Assembly: GCA_963924555.1 (NCBI GenBank)
Contig: OZ004596.1
Location: 5,466,139 to 5,530,138, forward strand
Direction of reading: 5' to 3'
Source of the DNA: Crambe crambe
Taxonomy: Eukaryota > Porifera > Demospongiae > Poecilosclerida > Crambeidae
Length of the DNA: 64,000 bases
Positions 21,772 to 34,913 of the stretch are shown piece after piece. Each line of letters opens with the position of its first letter. Position 1 is the stretch's first letter. The position numbers and the translations under genes are program-made. The notes beneath the pieces are model-generated. The model was not told the DNA's origin. It worked only from the letters and a program-made list of their open reading frames with translations, and did no database searches.

Positions 21772-24700
21772 ATGCAGTCCAGTTTGCGTCGTTTTATGAA
21801 GCGCGTGGAGGATGAAAAGGAGGCTAAAAGGGTGAGTCATGTTGTGATGTCTTCCTTCAACTTCTAATTTGGTTGTATTTAGAAACGATTACACCCTGAT
21901 TCCTGCTCTGAAGGTGAAAGGGGTGTGGCTGACACACAGTCAGCTAATAATGGAGTGGACGGCAAGCGACAGAAAATCGAGGCAGGTATGTCTTTACAAG
22001 TATCCTTCCTTTTTTGAGTAGAACTAGTCGTATTGAACAGGTGGCAAAAACAAACTGTATGGATTCTCTCACACGCCAAAAACTTCTTCCCATTTCCCCA
22101 CTGAGAATGGTCCATCAACCAGCACAACATCTGAAAAGAAAAGCAATCCTATGAAAGATTGCAACAGCAGCAACTTACTGGAGACAGAAAAATCACCTCG
22201 GGGGACCAGAAGCACAAAATCAACTAAGGACAGAGCAAAGTCTCAGTACACTCCTTTAGAGCAGCAGTATCTTTCGATCAAAGCCTCGCACCCTGATGCT
22301 GTCTTGTTCGTTGAGTGTGGGTATAGATACCGTTTCTTTGATGAAGACGCTGAAGTAGCGTCAAAAGTACTGAAGATTGGATGTTTTCCTGATCATAACT
22401 TTAACACTGCAAGCATACCTACGTATCGTCTCAATATCCACTTGAGAAGGTAAGGGATGTCATGAAGACATGAGTTTTCTCTAATTTTTGTATCATATCA
22501 CACTAGGCTTGTAGCAGCTGGCTATAAAGTAGGTGTTGTCAAGCAGATGGAAACAGCTGCTCTCAAGGCTGCCAGCGGAAACAAGTCTGGCCCATTCACC
22601 AGAGAACTTACAGGACTGTATACCAGATCAACGCTCATTGGTAAGATGACAAGATAGAAGAGGGTTGTTGTTTGTTTGTTTGTTTGTTTGTTTAGCTATA
22701 CCATGACTAGGTCCTGATGTGGAAGAGGAAGACGGTGGAAGCAATGAAGGAGGTGTCTTTCTAATGTGTATAAGTGAACTTGCCTCAACGAAATCCATCA
22801 AAAGAAAAGATAAGGAAACCACCATCGGATTCTTGGTACACAAAACAAGTGAACTGCACCAATGATTTACTTACATATAATTTACCACACAGGCTGTGCA
22901 ACCAGCTGCTGGGAACATGATCTATGATGAGTTTCAGGATCGTGTTGACTCCTTGTCAGAACTGGAGACTCGACTGTCTCACATACAGCCAGTGGAACTT
23001 CTCCTCCCCAATGGCTCTTCCAAGAGACTCGAGCAGATGTTGACAGACTGGAAGCTACATGGTAGAAGGTGAGAGGGGAGGGGGGAGGAGTCCATGTTGA
23101 GAGATTTAGTGAGTATTGTCATAGTGATTCAAAGGCACTAAGGATCGAAAAGCTTCCTCAAGGATGGTTTGAATATAACAAGGCCTTTAGCACTGTCAGT
23201 GAGTTTTACGGAAGGAAGACAGAGTCTGATGCTGAGGCTGAAGAGTGTTGTGATACTCTAGAGAAAGCAGAAGGTAATGCAGTTATGGCCTGTAGGATGT
23301 ACTATTCATGTGATTAAACTTTTTCAGCACTTCAAGTAGCCATCAATCTCCCTTCCACTTCTCTCTCCTGTCTGAGTGGACTCATCCACCATCTCAAGCC
23401 ATTCAACCTCCAAAGGGTCCTCTCACTTACCAGGCATGTACATATCATTGGTACAAACTAGTAATCTCAGAGTATTAACTATACTGTTGTGATAGCAACA
23501 TGCAGCCTTTCGGTACTGGAATGCATTGCATGAGGCTCACCAGCAGAACTTTGAGCAGTCTGGAAATATTCAAGAACCAAGTGAGTCGAATTCTTACTCC
23601 CTTTGGTACGAGTTAGTTGGTTTATGTGCATGCACATAGTCTGATGCATCTGAGAAGGGGACTTTGTTTTGGGTGTTAAATCACACTCAGACACCTTTCG
23701 GGAAAAGGCTTTTGTTCAATTGGATATGCTACCCTCTCAAAGATATCAGGTTTGTGGGTCTTTTATTCATAGAATTTTATATTACATTATGTATGGCTAT
23801 TGTTTTTGTGATCAGTAAGATCAAGATGAGGCAGGAAGCTGTATCCGAGCTAAGCCAAGGAGAAAAACCCACCTTATCTCTCCTAAAAGTCATCCTCACA
23901 AAACTGCCAGATCTGGAAAGGAAACTATGCAGTGCTTACCACAAAAAGGTTTTTAAATTTTTAAAATTTATTTGTTTGTTTGTTTATTTGTTTGTTTGTT
24001 TGTTTATTTGTTTCTAGTGTTCTCCTGCAGAATTCCACTCTCTTATAAAAACACTTAATTGTGTTTCCCATAAACTAGACTCCTTTTCAGAGATGGCCTT
24101 GAGTGACTTGAAATCCAAACTGCTGTTGAACATTATCAAAGAGGTCAGTAAACTAATGGTGCCTATAATATAGGTCAGTAAACTCACCACAGGGTAACAA
24201 TAAGTCAGTAAACTAGGTCAGTAAACTAGCTGTAATTTTAATGTATACTTTAGATTCCAACATTACTGAGAGGAGTTGACAACTTTTTAGAGAACTTGTG
24301 TGAGACAGCAGCCAAGTTAGTCTTTAATTAAGAGGAGCCCCTGTTATGAATTAACGTGCCATTTTCGTCTCTTTTGTGAGTGCAGGGAAGGTAACTACGA
24401 GAATCTCTTCACTAAGGCGGAACAGTTTCCCAATGTCCTCAGAGAAAAAACAGTGAGTCTGACACTCAGAGGTGCAAGGTAGTGATTAAGTGAGCGTCTC
24501 TTTCAATTAGGCCATCTCCGACAGCAAGCAAAAATTAAAGGATCATAGGAAATTATTTCGAAGGACTTTATCAGATCATACTTTGGATTATGTCACTGTT
24601 TCCGGAGATCAGGTAATATTGTGTGTGTGTGTATGTATGTATGTACGTACGTAAGGAAATTAGTGACTTTTTAATCCTCAGTATTTAGTTGAAGTGAAGA

Positions 24701-25350
24701 ACAAAGAAGCTCATAAAGTCCCTGCCAATTGGTTGAGAGTCAGTAGGTATGATCAAGAACCAAATACACCACAAGTTTTAGTGGGCAAAAAATTTCATGA
24801 TTTTGAAGTGTGAACCATAAAAATCCAACCCCACAAAGATAATGTATACGTTGTACATTACTGCAGAACCAAGCTAGTGACCCGGTTCCGTCCTCCTTAT
24901 GTGACAGAGGCACTGAAGGAGCTGACTCAGCATCACGATCAACTCCTCCTTCATGCCAAAACTGCATGGGACTCTGTTCTCGAGTAGGTAGATCATGTGA
25001 CTTAACAATGTGTACCCTCTCTCAATGTTCCCTGTCTCTCCAACACTCAAGAGTGTTCGTTTTCCTGCAGTGACTTCAGTAGTCTTTATGGAGGCTATAA
25101 GAGAGCAGTGGACCTTCTTGCTTCAGCAGACTGTCTAATTTCACTCTCTGAGGTGGCAAAGATGCCTGGATACACATGGTAATGGTAATCTTATAGGTGT
25201 GTAGTTATGCAAAAATTGAAACATTGATCACAGCCCTGACATAGTAGAAGAGCAAGTGATAGAGATAAAAGAAGGTCGCCACCCAATCATCGACTTGCTG
25301 TTCGAAGGGGGACAGTATGTGGCCAATGATACATCTCTTGATGTAATTTA

Positions 25351-25389
<39 letters not shown>

Positions 25390-27095
25390 CATACATACAT
25401 GATTCCTCCATGGTCAGGTATCAAGGTTACGTTCCATGATTATCACTGGACCCAACATGGGAGGGAAGAGCTCCTATATCAAGCAGGTATGTAAGTATGT
25501 TAAAACATATTGCCTGATTGCAACAGTTGCATGATGTTCTTATAATATTATGTCCAAGATGGTGTTATTAAATTGGCTATCGGAATCTCACTTCCTCCCA
25601 AATATTTATTTTGCACAAGCTGTATCTAATAACACAAATAGAGAGAAATATTGAACAAAAGTGCTGTTTGTAGTCCAGTAGGTTTATATTGAATACGTGA
25701 CTGCTGTTCTCTCAAGGGTGCTTTCTTTGAAAATAATAACATGTTTTTATGGCATTATTATTGTAAGCATTCGTTGGCCTACAAATGTAGTCGCTGTTTG
25801 ATTTATCATAACTTATTTCTAGAGCAAGACAGAGTTATGATTATGCATGAGTGGCTGCCTTTAGTATTGGATTGCTATAATCATTCATAACAATAATGGT
25901 AAACGATAAATGATAAATGTTGGTGGTTTGTTTCATAAGCTAATTTTATGAGAACTAATTCTATTGAATAATGATAAATATTGGGAATGGTTTGTTATAA
26001 TTATCAGCTACTATTGTGTTTTTAAGTTTTTATAAATTTTATAGAGAAAGAAAAAAAATTATTTCATTAACATTTCATTTCTATCAGGTAGCACTGATTT
26101 GTGTACTGGGTCAGGTTGGATCACATGTGCCAGCCAGAACTGCTAAACTGGGAGTGCTGGATGGAATATACACAAGGTGCCTGCATGACTCAACATCTTG
26201 TGACTCATAACATCACTTATGATAACACATCTGTGCAGAATGGGAGCATATGATAATATATTTTCTGGAAAAAGTACCTTCATGATGGAATTAATGGTAA
26301 GGATTAAGTGGCTCTATGTACTTACTAGCCAAATAGTTGAGAAGACTAACCAAGAAGGAGATGTGGTGTGTTTGGAGGAGATAAATCATAATGATATATA
26401 GGAGGCTGCTGAAATAATGAAACTATCCACTGAGAGGTCCTTGGTGATAATGGACGAGCTAGGTCGAGGGACAAGCACTCATGATGGGACAGCCATAGCT
26501 TATGCAACTCTTGCTTACTTCATAGAAAGTGTATGTTTCTGAAACTCAAAGCTATAAAGGACTTAGTAAATAAGCACTTATTTTAACTGTGCAGGTGAAG
26601 TGTTTAACACTGTTTGTTACACACTATCCCCTGATAGGAGAGTTAGAGATAAAGTACCCTTCTTGTGTCGCTAACTTTCACATGGCCTACGTGCAAGTGG
26701 ACACTGCAGGTAAGACAGCAACATTATATTAATGCTAATGCATATGCATGCATTATAAAGCTCCATTTTCTGTAGAGGAAGATTTCGATAAAGTCATATT
26801 TCTGTACCACTTGGATAGAGGACAGGCTAATGCTAGTTATGGTCTGAATGTTGCTTCCCTGGCTGGGTTATCAAGTGGCATTCTTCAACTCGCTCACAGC
26901 AAGTCTAAGCAGTTGGAGATAGAAGTACAGAGCAAGCTTTCTTCAAAGCCGTTGGGGAAGGACTTGCAAGTGAATGACTCCAAAGTCAGTCAATCTGTAG
27001 CAAAGGTGCACTCCTTACTGAAGTTTTTAAACAGTCCCCATTGTGACAACATCAAAACATCATTACAGACTTACATTGCAACTAGTGAAATTTAA
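21772..27095 (+). CDS. MSH3: DNA mismatch repair protein MSH3 (MutS-beta subunit)
   Basis: MSH3 pairs with MSH2 to recognise insertion/deletion loops. First exons are 21772-21831, 21883-21985, 22041-22449, 22507-22640, 22711-22835, 22893-23068, 23143-23273, 23328-23433 and 23496-23580; the last ends at 27095. The N terminus has QSSLRRFM, a PCNA-binding-box-like motif with Met in place of the second aromatic residue. The mismatch-binding domain contains ECGYRYRFF; human MSH3 has YK where this has YR. Connector, lever and clamp exons follow. The ATPase has Walker [10 protein letters not shown] at about 25447, a signature region with FSGKSTFM, Walker [16 protein letters not shown] at about 26445, and a conserved THYP. 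The intron after 23433 begins with GC and is the only choice that keeps the family frame. A (GA)n microsatellite lies in an intron near 25350. Confidence 0.95.
25353..25388. repeat. (GA)n microsatellite in an MSH3 intron
   Basis: About 18 ga units directly follow the donor used after the exon encoding NDTSLD. Similar GA/TC tracts occur at 2151-2176, 2519-2547 and 35346-35371. Confidence 0.95.
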
Positions 27096-27334
27096 TAGCT
27101 AGCCGTCATTAATCTTTTTTGTTTTGCAATAGCTAACTTCTTGTGTTAAAAAACTTGATTGATTCCCAAAAGCAAGCTATACTTTGGGGAAATGTAGCTA
27201 ATTTCATGGGGCAATTACATAACATCAGTATGGTGTAATAACACTGTCCATGTCATAAATGTGGATCAGTCAACGGTTGCAGAGCTAGCTAACTGTGCAA
27301 AGCTGCGATTTCTTCATAATTACTATTGCTGTCA

Positions 27335-28669
27335 TGGCATCTGCTGTTCTTCTGAAAGTCTTTATGCTGCAAGTTGTTGCAGTGACACTGTTCAAGAGTG
27401 CAGGTTTGTACATATATAGTGCAATAGCCTAATCTCTTTAGCTATAACCTTTCTTTTGCAGCATGCTTGTTCAGAGAAGATCCTGCTGATACTGTCTGTA
27501 CTCTTGGACAATCGTTTATTGTCCGCAGTCGAGTCCCTGAATATGCATACACAGCATATTGGATGTTCAATGGAGAACCCATCTACATCAACCGTCCTCC
27601 TCCTGCTGGAGTCATCCCTACCAGTTTTAACGAACTATTTGAATTGTCCATCACTTGTATTCCAGAAAGACACTATATCACTGTACAGTGCATTGCAGTG
27701 GTTCCCGAATCCAGGTTTCCAGGTGGAGAAGAAAAGAGTCCACCTGCTTTAATCCGAGTGCAAGGTTAGAAAAATCCTACAACTACACATTGCTAATTCA
27801 CTACATTTCTTTCCTGAATTGTACTATTACCAAGACTTGTATGTCTGATCAAACTGAGTGACCAATCAAATCACTTATTTCTAGGTTTACCAGACCAAGT
27901 GGTAGCCATAAATGTGACTTCTACTCACTCCTCCATCACACTAACATGGGAACCCCCAGCTCCAAACCTGACATACTGCGTGGCTGTCCATGCTCTTAAC
28001 ATTTCCAGAGATGGTCACAGCAGAGCTACTGAAGGGGCAGAATATTGCATGCTGAGCCAAACTTTATTTGTTTTCTCCAGTGCTGACTCTGGTCATGATT
28101 TTGAATTTATTGTGACTGCAGTGAGCATGCTTGGAAGAGGTCCTCCTTCAGCTCATATCACAGCTAATTTAAGTGCTGTGTATTTCTCACCAGATCTTGC
28201 TGTTATATCATCCACAGCTTCAATAGATGTGTCATCCACAGTTTCAACTGTCATAATGATCACTCCCACACCTAACTTGATCCAGTCAATGAAGAATTCG
28301 CCATCTTCACTCTTCTCTGTTGCAGCTATATTGAGTATGTCCCTGTATAAGTGTAACAATCGATTTCACGTACCCTATCATGTCTTTCTTTTGATTCATA
28401 GTTCTCTTATTCCTGGTTCTTTTCATTATTTCTGTGATATGCTCTTACTTGTTCATCAAAAAAAGGAAGAAAAAAGGTAAAATGCTAATTTTTCAGCAAC
28501 AAAATATAAACTAATTTAATTTTATTCAGTTATCAAAGTGGACTTGATGAAATGTGTGGCCTATGAGAGTGCAGGCCCTCCTCCCTGTGTTGTGGAGAAG
28601 AAAAAGATTGATGAGAGTTTAAAAAGTCCTAAAAAGGAACCCATTTATGCTAGCATTGCTAACTCTTAA
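27335..28669 (+). CDS. single-pass membrane protein with Ig-like and fibronectin III-like ectodomain
   Basis: I do not recognise an orthologue. Exons are 27335-27403, 27462-27764, 27885 to about 28336, then a membrane exon near 28400-28476 and a last exon ending at 28669. It opens with a hydrophobic signal peptide. An Ig-like stretch with paired cysteines and a Trp (TAYWMFNGE) follows. Then comes a fibronectin type III domain (SSITLTWEPPAPNLTYCV ... FEFIVTAVSMLGRG) and a Ser/Thr-rich stalk. One transmembrane helix (LLFLVLFIISVICSYLF) is followed by a stop-transfer KKRKKK and a roughly 48-residue cytoplasmic tail. The tail has YESAG and ends PIYASIANS; YASI fits a YxxPhi sorting signal, while neither tyrosine gives a canonical ITIM. 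It is likely an adhesion or receptor-like surface protein. It lies 239 bp after MSH3 and 209 bp before AP4B1, all on one strand. Confidence 0.75.
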
Positions 28670-28878
28670 ATTACTGCGCATGTGCAGTATTTGTGTGTGT
28701 GGGACCTATTTCAAGGAAATGTTTATAATTAACAAAAGAAATATTGAAAGATAAAGCTTATATACATCCGATATCAATAGGAAGTGGCTGTACTGTGTAA
28801 AGCGAGCCGTCTGTCAGCTGAGTGACTTAGCTGGGGTGCAAATCCTGGTTACAGAGCGAGTGACTTGAATAGTTTAGG

Positions 28879-31800
28879 ATGGCTGGGAACCAAGAGTCCA
28901 AAAGAAGTGAGGTTGGAGAACTGAGGTCAGTTGTATACCAGCCTAGAACAAAGGTTTGAACCCTCTTAATCTTGGTGCACCTTAGGGCTTTTCTAAGAAA
29001 CCCTGAAGTTCAGAGGGATCCCAAGCGCTACCTGCAGACCGTGCAAAAAGTCATTGCATGCATGACGCTTGGAATTGATGTCTCCAAGTTGTTTAGCGAA
29101 ATGATAATGGTAGTGAGAAAAATAAGCAACAAAAAAAAAATCATAAGCTTTACTTACTGAGTCCAACTCACAGGCAGGTGCTACCCAAGATGTGGTGCAG
29201 AAGAAGCTGGTGTATCTGTACCTTGGGAATTACTCCAAATCAAACTCAGAACTAGCCTTGCTGACTGTCAATACTCTACAGAAAGATTGTAGGGATAGGA
29301 ACCCAATGGTCCGTGGACTGGCTCTCAGGACCATGTGTTCTCTCAGGTATGTATAAAATCTTGATAATAGGTTAGGTACTATACTAGATTAATATCAGTT
29401 GGCCATCATGCCAAGCACAGACTTTTACCAAGCCCCACTTTAAAACAGCACTAACCTTAGAAATAACTTTCAAGGTTATTTTAATTGAAAAAAAAAAAAA
29501 AACCTCTCTTTACAAAGAAAGGTCTCCTTTAATGGACAGCTGTCTCAAGCACCAAGACATGTGTTAATGAGGGATTCAGCTTATAATCTTACTCGTGCGT
29601 ACATAGGTTACCCAACATTCTTGAGTACCTGCGAGAGCCCCTGCAAGCAGGACTAGGGGACAAGAGTCCTTATGTTAGGAAAGCTGCAGTGATGGGTGTC
29701 GTCAAGCTCTTCTATGTAGCTCCAGAGTTTATCACAGGTACTGCATGTGTAGTGATGTCATTTCCCTTAATTCCAGGGGATTCCCCCTTGAGCCCCCTTT
29801 GATCTGGGATCAACACTTCAAACTTTCTTCTTCCAGAGATGAACTTTGTGGATATTCTCTACCAGATGCTACGTGATCGAGATCCTCAAGTGGTTAGTAA
29901 CTGCATAGCTGCCCTCACTGAGCTCTTGGCTAATGAGGGAGGGATGGTGGTCAACACCAAGATTGCCCATTACCTCCTCAACAGGTGCATTTTTTTTTTT
30001 TTTAATATTCAATGTACCGTAATTACTACCTTCTTTCCCCAATAGATTGCGAGATTTTAGTGAGTGGGGACAGTGCCAAATTTTGGAGCTGCTGAGATGT
30101 TACCAGCCTGCTTCAGAGGATGAGATTTTTGACGTACTTGTGAGTAATAATCATAGGGTCTTTTTGGGAATTACCACATGGGTGTGGTTACCAGACTGTG
30201 AGATTTTCTTGTAATAATCATAGGTCACTCCCCCATGGGTGTGGTTTGGGTCATTTTTCCCTTTATTCTGCAGAACATTCTTGATGATCGGCTGAAGCAT
30301 GCCAACTTTGGAGTGGTACTGACTGCTGTGTGTCTATTTCTGCGTCTCACGGCGGACATGCCACACCTCCAAGAGGACATTTACAGTAGAATACGCAGTG
30401 AGTCTAAGCACTTTTGTAGAACAAATGAAACCTGATATTTTACTTTTTCTCCTCTTCCTCCTCCTCCTCCTCTCAGCCCCTCTGCTGACCTTCCTGGGCT
30501 CCAGCTCAGCTGAACAAGTGTACACCTGCCTCCAACACATTCAGCTCCTGCTGGCAAGGCAGCCTGAGCTCTGGAAAGAGGACTACCGAAATTTCTTCTG
30601 CAGGTACAGGAAGAATTTGGCAAAAACCTCTTTAATAACTAGTTTCAGAGTCAGATGTTACGACCACAGAATTCCTGGTCATATTGAGTGGCAAAGTCTT
30701 CAGCTTTTGTAGTTGCTTTATACGTTGGTTGCTTGACCTTTGTTTTAGTTTTCCTTCCTGCATGCCTCCCTACAGGTATAATGATCCGCCATATGTCAAA
30801 ATGAAGAAGTTGGAACTGCTGACTGAAGTGTGCACTGTGCCCAATGCCCAGAACATAGTGGACGAGTTAGGGTCAGTGAATTATACAGGTCAAATGCATG
30901 ATCCTGAAGATTAGACCCCAGATTACCATCGGGTAATCTCCTCAGATCATGAGAGGTTGGCTACATTTTTTGCAGGGAGTATGCAACAGACGTGAATGCT
31001 CTAGTGGCAAGGAATGCCCTCCAGGCAATCGGCAAGATTGCCCTCAGATTGCCTGCCAGGGCCAACATGTGTGTGGATAGGCTCCTCTCCTTGCTGGTCC
31101 TGGACATTGACTATGTCACCTCTGGAACTCTCATAGTTATGACCAGTGAGCATGGAGTGTGTAGTTAAGGGTGGTCCTTCTATCGTTGTTCTCCGTCATA
31201 GACATTCTTCGCAAGTTTGACAACATGATAGAAGTGATCCTTCCCCAACTTCCACACGACCTTGAGGCTATTGTGGACCCTGAGGGAAAGGCAGCCCTCA
31301 TTTGGATTCTGGGGGAATATGGAGAGGTACACTAAAGCCACACCCATAATATGTCTTTCCAACTTCCCTTTTCCTTATTAGGCTCTCCCCAATGCTCCCT
31401 ACATCCTGGAAGAAGTGGTGAACAGTGTGTCAGATGAATCTTCCTCTGGAGTGAAACTCCAGCTCCTCTCTGCAGTCATGAAGCTGTTCTTCAAGAGACC
31501 TCCAGAGTGTCAGGAAATGCTAGGGAGACTTTTGGAACATGCCATAGGCAAGTCATCCCTGCATGAAGAGTTTTGGATTATCCTCCTCCCTGGTATGCAT
31601 GGTGACGTTCTTTTTTGTGCAGATGAGGAAGGAGATATTGATGTCCATGATAGAGGGATGCTCTATTATCGACTGCTGAAGAAGGATGTGAAAGAAGCAG
31701 AGCGAGTCGTCTGTGGTCAAATCAAGACTGTCACAGAAAAGAACACAGTGATTCCTCGGGTAAAGAAGTAGAAGATTTTGCTGTATACAACCTTTCAGTA

Positions 31801-33286
31801 TTGTGGTAGTGTATTCAAGGATGCTGTGTATCTGAACTGGTTGGGTATGATGCCTTTTTGCTTTACTTACCACGTGCAGCTTTCTTTGTTTCCGGAGTTT
31901 AATTCCCTTTCTGTGATGTATGGGGAGCTATCTAAGAACTTCATAAGTCAGGAAGCTCCTTACATGCCAGGAGAAGCACCTTCCACTAAGGGGGCAGGTA
32001 TATCTTACAAGCTGCAGATGCAGCTAATCCAGTCACACCTTCTATGTGCTTGTTTGTATTTAGAGAGCAACTTTGACCTGATGCTGGATACTCACAGTTT
32101 TGGCAGTGATTCTTCAGACTCTTCTCCATCTCCAATGATCAGTAGACATAATGTCAGGGTAGACGCTCCAGTAAGTTTGAGGCCCCTCCTAAACTCAACT
32201 GTGCACTGTAGCAATAATCTTCCTTCCTTCCTCCAGCTTGAAATTCCAGACCCCCCTGTTCCTGGCACTCCTCCTTGCATTCTCCTGCACCCTTCTGCCA
32301 CTATATCAGCCAGTGATTTCGAGAGCAAGTGGCTCAGTCTCTCTGTCATGTAAGTTATGGCATATGCATAGACAAAGAGTGTGCACTGCAGCAAATTGAG
32401 AGTAGTCCCTGATCTATTTGACCTTTTGCCATGCCAATGGTGGCCATTTTGGTGCTCTTGGAGATTGTGCAACAAAATAGCCACCTAAAATAATGCATGC
32501 AAACACTCCACTGGTGGTCATGTACGTATTATAAAGCATTGCCAACTCTTGCAGCTACTATAAATCTATTCATTGCCATTTGTGAGTGGGAGATATAAAG
32601 ATAATCATGGAACATATGTCAGCAGTTTCATGGCACAGAAGATCATTGGTGTGGAGTTCCAGCAGCCCAAAAAATTCAGATGAACACTTGATTTATATCC
32701 TCTTTCCATCACTTTATCCAAAAAGTCTCAATGTTGACTGACTGCAAAAAACATCCCAAGTGCTTAGCTCCTTTTAATAATCTCTTTTTACAGGAGAGAA
32801 GGTAAGGTCCAGTTAGACTACATGCCACCTCCCAAAGAAATGGAGAAGGTGTTTGCCACTCGCTTCATCATGACCATGGCCTCCAGTCCCCCTGACAAGC
32901 AGATGATCAAAATGTTCTTGTATGCACAAAATGTGAGTCATATAGTTTATCCATGCTCCAGCTGTGGCATATAACAGTAGTAGAGCTGAGCTATACAGTA
33001 ATATCTTTGAGAAGTTAAAGTACTTAGCTGTGGAACATTGATATTTCAATTTGGCTTTTGAAGTTTTTGATGCAATAACTAGTACTCTTGGTACTATCAC
33101 AAGTGTTTAAATTTCTTGCACTCATAGGTATCCACTTTGCATTTTTTCCTGATGGAGGTGAACATAATGCTAGCTGGTCCTTCTCTCTCCTTCACTCTCA
33201 AGTGTGAAAACCCAAAACAAATGCCTCATTTTGTCAAACACTTTCTGCAGACACTTGTGGCAAAGAATTTGCTCACCAAACGTTAA
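28879..33286 (+). CDS. AP4B1: AP-4 adaptor complex beta subunit
   Basis: AP-4 sorts cargo from the trans-Golgi network. Exons include 28879-28925, 28986-29109, 29174-29346, about 29607-29737 and 29836-29984, with a stop at 33286. The adaptin trunk is recognisable throughout: [40 protein letters not shown], and later [12 protein letters not shown] and [14 protein letters not shown]. It ends with beta-4-like appendage sequence. [11 protein letters not shown] near the start and [12 protein letters not shown] near 31650 match AP4B1 rather than the AP-1/2/3 beta chains. At 31548-31622 there is a 75-nt segment flanked by AG|GCAAGT and ...TTTTTTGTGCAG. It is open in frame but absent from the human protein, so it is probably a GC-AG intron. 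Many animals (flies, nematodes) have lost AP-4. Confidence 0.92.
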
Positions 33287-33544
33287 TTAAGTGGAGGTTA
33301 AACTTTTATCAGTGGTGGTGTAGCTATGTGGCTAGGCTATTCAAATTTAGATGTGGAATTAAATTGCTCATGAATGAACTTAGAACATACAAATTTAGTA
33401 CGACCACAGCCATATTAGGACCTGGTGCCTGCATGCACTTGGCTATATCATGTAATGTAAAGAAAAAAATTATTTTATTGCATCATTCAACATGAAGTAG
33501 TATGTATAATAATAATCAGGGTGTTCACAATTATAACGTTCAGT

Positions 33545-34231
33545 TTAGAAATCCTTGGTAGCACAGAAGAGGTAGCTGGCTGCATCTTTCAGGTTCCTAT
33601 CCTGGTAATACCAGAGAAGACGCTCCTTCCAGATCTGCCAGGCCTCAGCATTGGTCAGCTTGGGGATGGGGCGGTTGAGAAGGGTAATGGGAGTACCACT
33701 GTCGTAGTGGTTGGAGACCCAGGCCACAGCATTATAGATTCCATTGTTATCCACATCAAGGAGACAATCGCACACTTCCTCACTGGGTGGATTTCGCATG
33801 GTCTGGTCTTGGAATACTTGCCTCACACGCATCCATACATCCCACATGTGGAACTTGTGGGCAATCCTCTCTACTGGTGACCAATAAGGTCCCAGTCCGT
33901 CATTATCCCTGCCAATGTTGCTGAGAATCTTGTCGATAGTGTTCATGGACATGGTGGTGAAATCACTGCCTAGTTTGTCCTCGGGTGCATGGCGAACTAC
34001 TTTCTGGTCCGAGTGACGGTCCATGTTGACAGTTGGAATGTTGTTCTTCTCAGTTGCTTTGGGATTGAAGAGCTGGAGGCCTTCCACCGTCATGGAATGG
34101 ATGGCGTGAGCAATCGTCTCGTTGAAGTTGCTCGAAAAGCCGCTTTCCCGGAGGAGAATAGGACACAGCCTAGACTGGGTGGGTACAGCGTAGGCTGTCC
34201 CTACGAAAAGAAGAACCAGTAGAACCTTCAT
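33545..34231 (-). CDS. secreted protein of unknown function (single exon)
   Basis: A 228-residue intronless frame. I start it at 34231 because the next residues, MKVLLVLLFVGTAYA, form a clean signal peptide with AYA cleavage before VPTQS. An upstream in-frame Met at 34285 would place 18 residues ahead of it. The mature part is mostly soluble, with sparse cysteines (RLCPIL, EVCDCLLDVDNNG, LFCATKDF) and several aromatic stretches (HKFHMWDVW, WQIWKERLLWYYQD). The segment DVDNNGIYNAV loosely resembles a calcium-binding loop, but no full EF-hand can be made. No family was recognised. It is convergent with AP4B1 (258-bp gap) and divergent from cytidine deaminase (141 bp). Confidence 0.7.
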   Translation of the reverse strand: MKVLLVLLFVGTAYAVPTQSRLCPILLRESGFSSNFNETIAHAIHSMTVEGLQLFNPKATEKNNIPTVNMDRHSDQKVVRHAPEDKLGSDFTTMSMNTIDKILSNIGRDNDGLGPYWSPVERIAHKFHMWDVWMRVRQVFQDQTMRNPPSEEVCDCLLDVDNNGIYNAVAWVSNHYDSGTPITLLNRPIPKLTNAEAWQIWKERLLWYYQDRNLKDAASYLFCATKDF

Positions 34232-34372
34232 CTCTACAAACACGTACACTTGCAAGCTAGTAGAGGGCAGGGCTATCTTGCGCATGCGTAATAGCGTAAG
34301 AGATTACGTCACATGATCATATGACTAGTTTAGTTCTGCGCAAAGTATAGTAGTAAACAAATCCGAGCAGAC
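34232..34372. promoter_or_regulatory. 141-bp shared 5' region of the secreted-protein gene and cytidine deaminase
   Basis: The two start codons diverge with 141 bp between them. The segment includes gcgcatgcgtaatag and tgacgtcaca-like tacgtcacatg; the latter resembles a CRE half-site (CGTCA). Confidence 0.45.
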
Positions 34373-34913
<541 letters not shown>

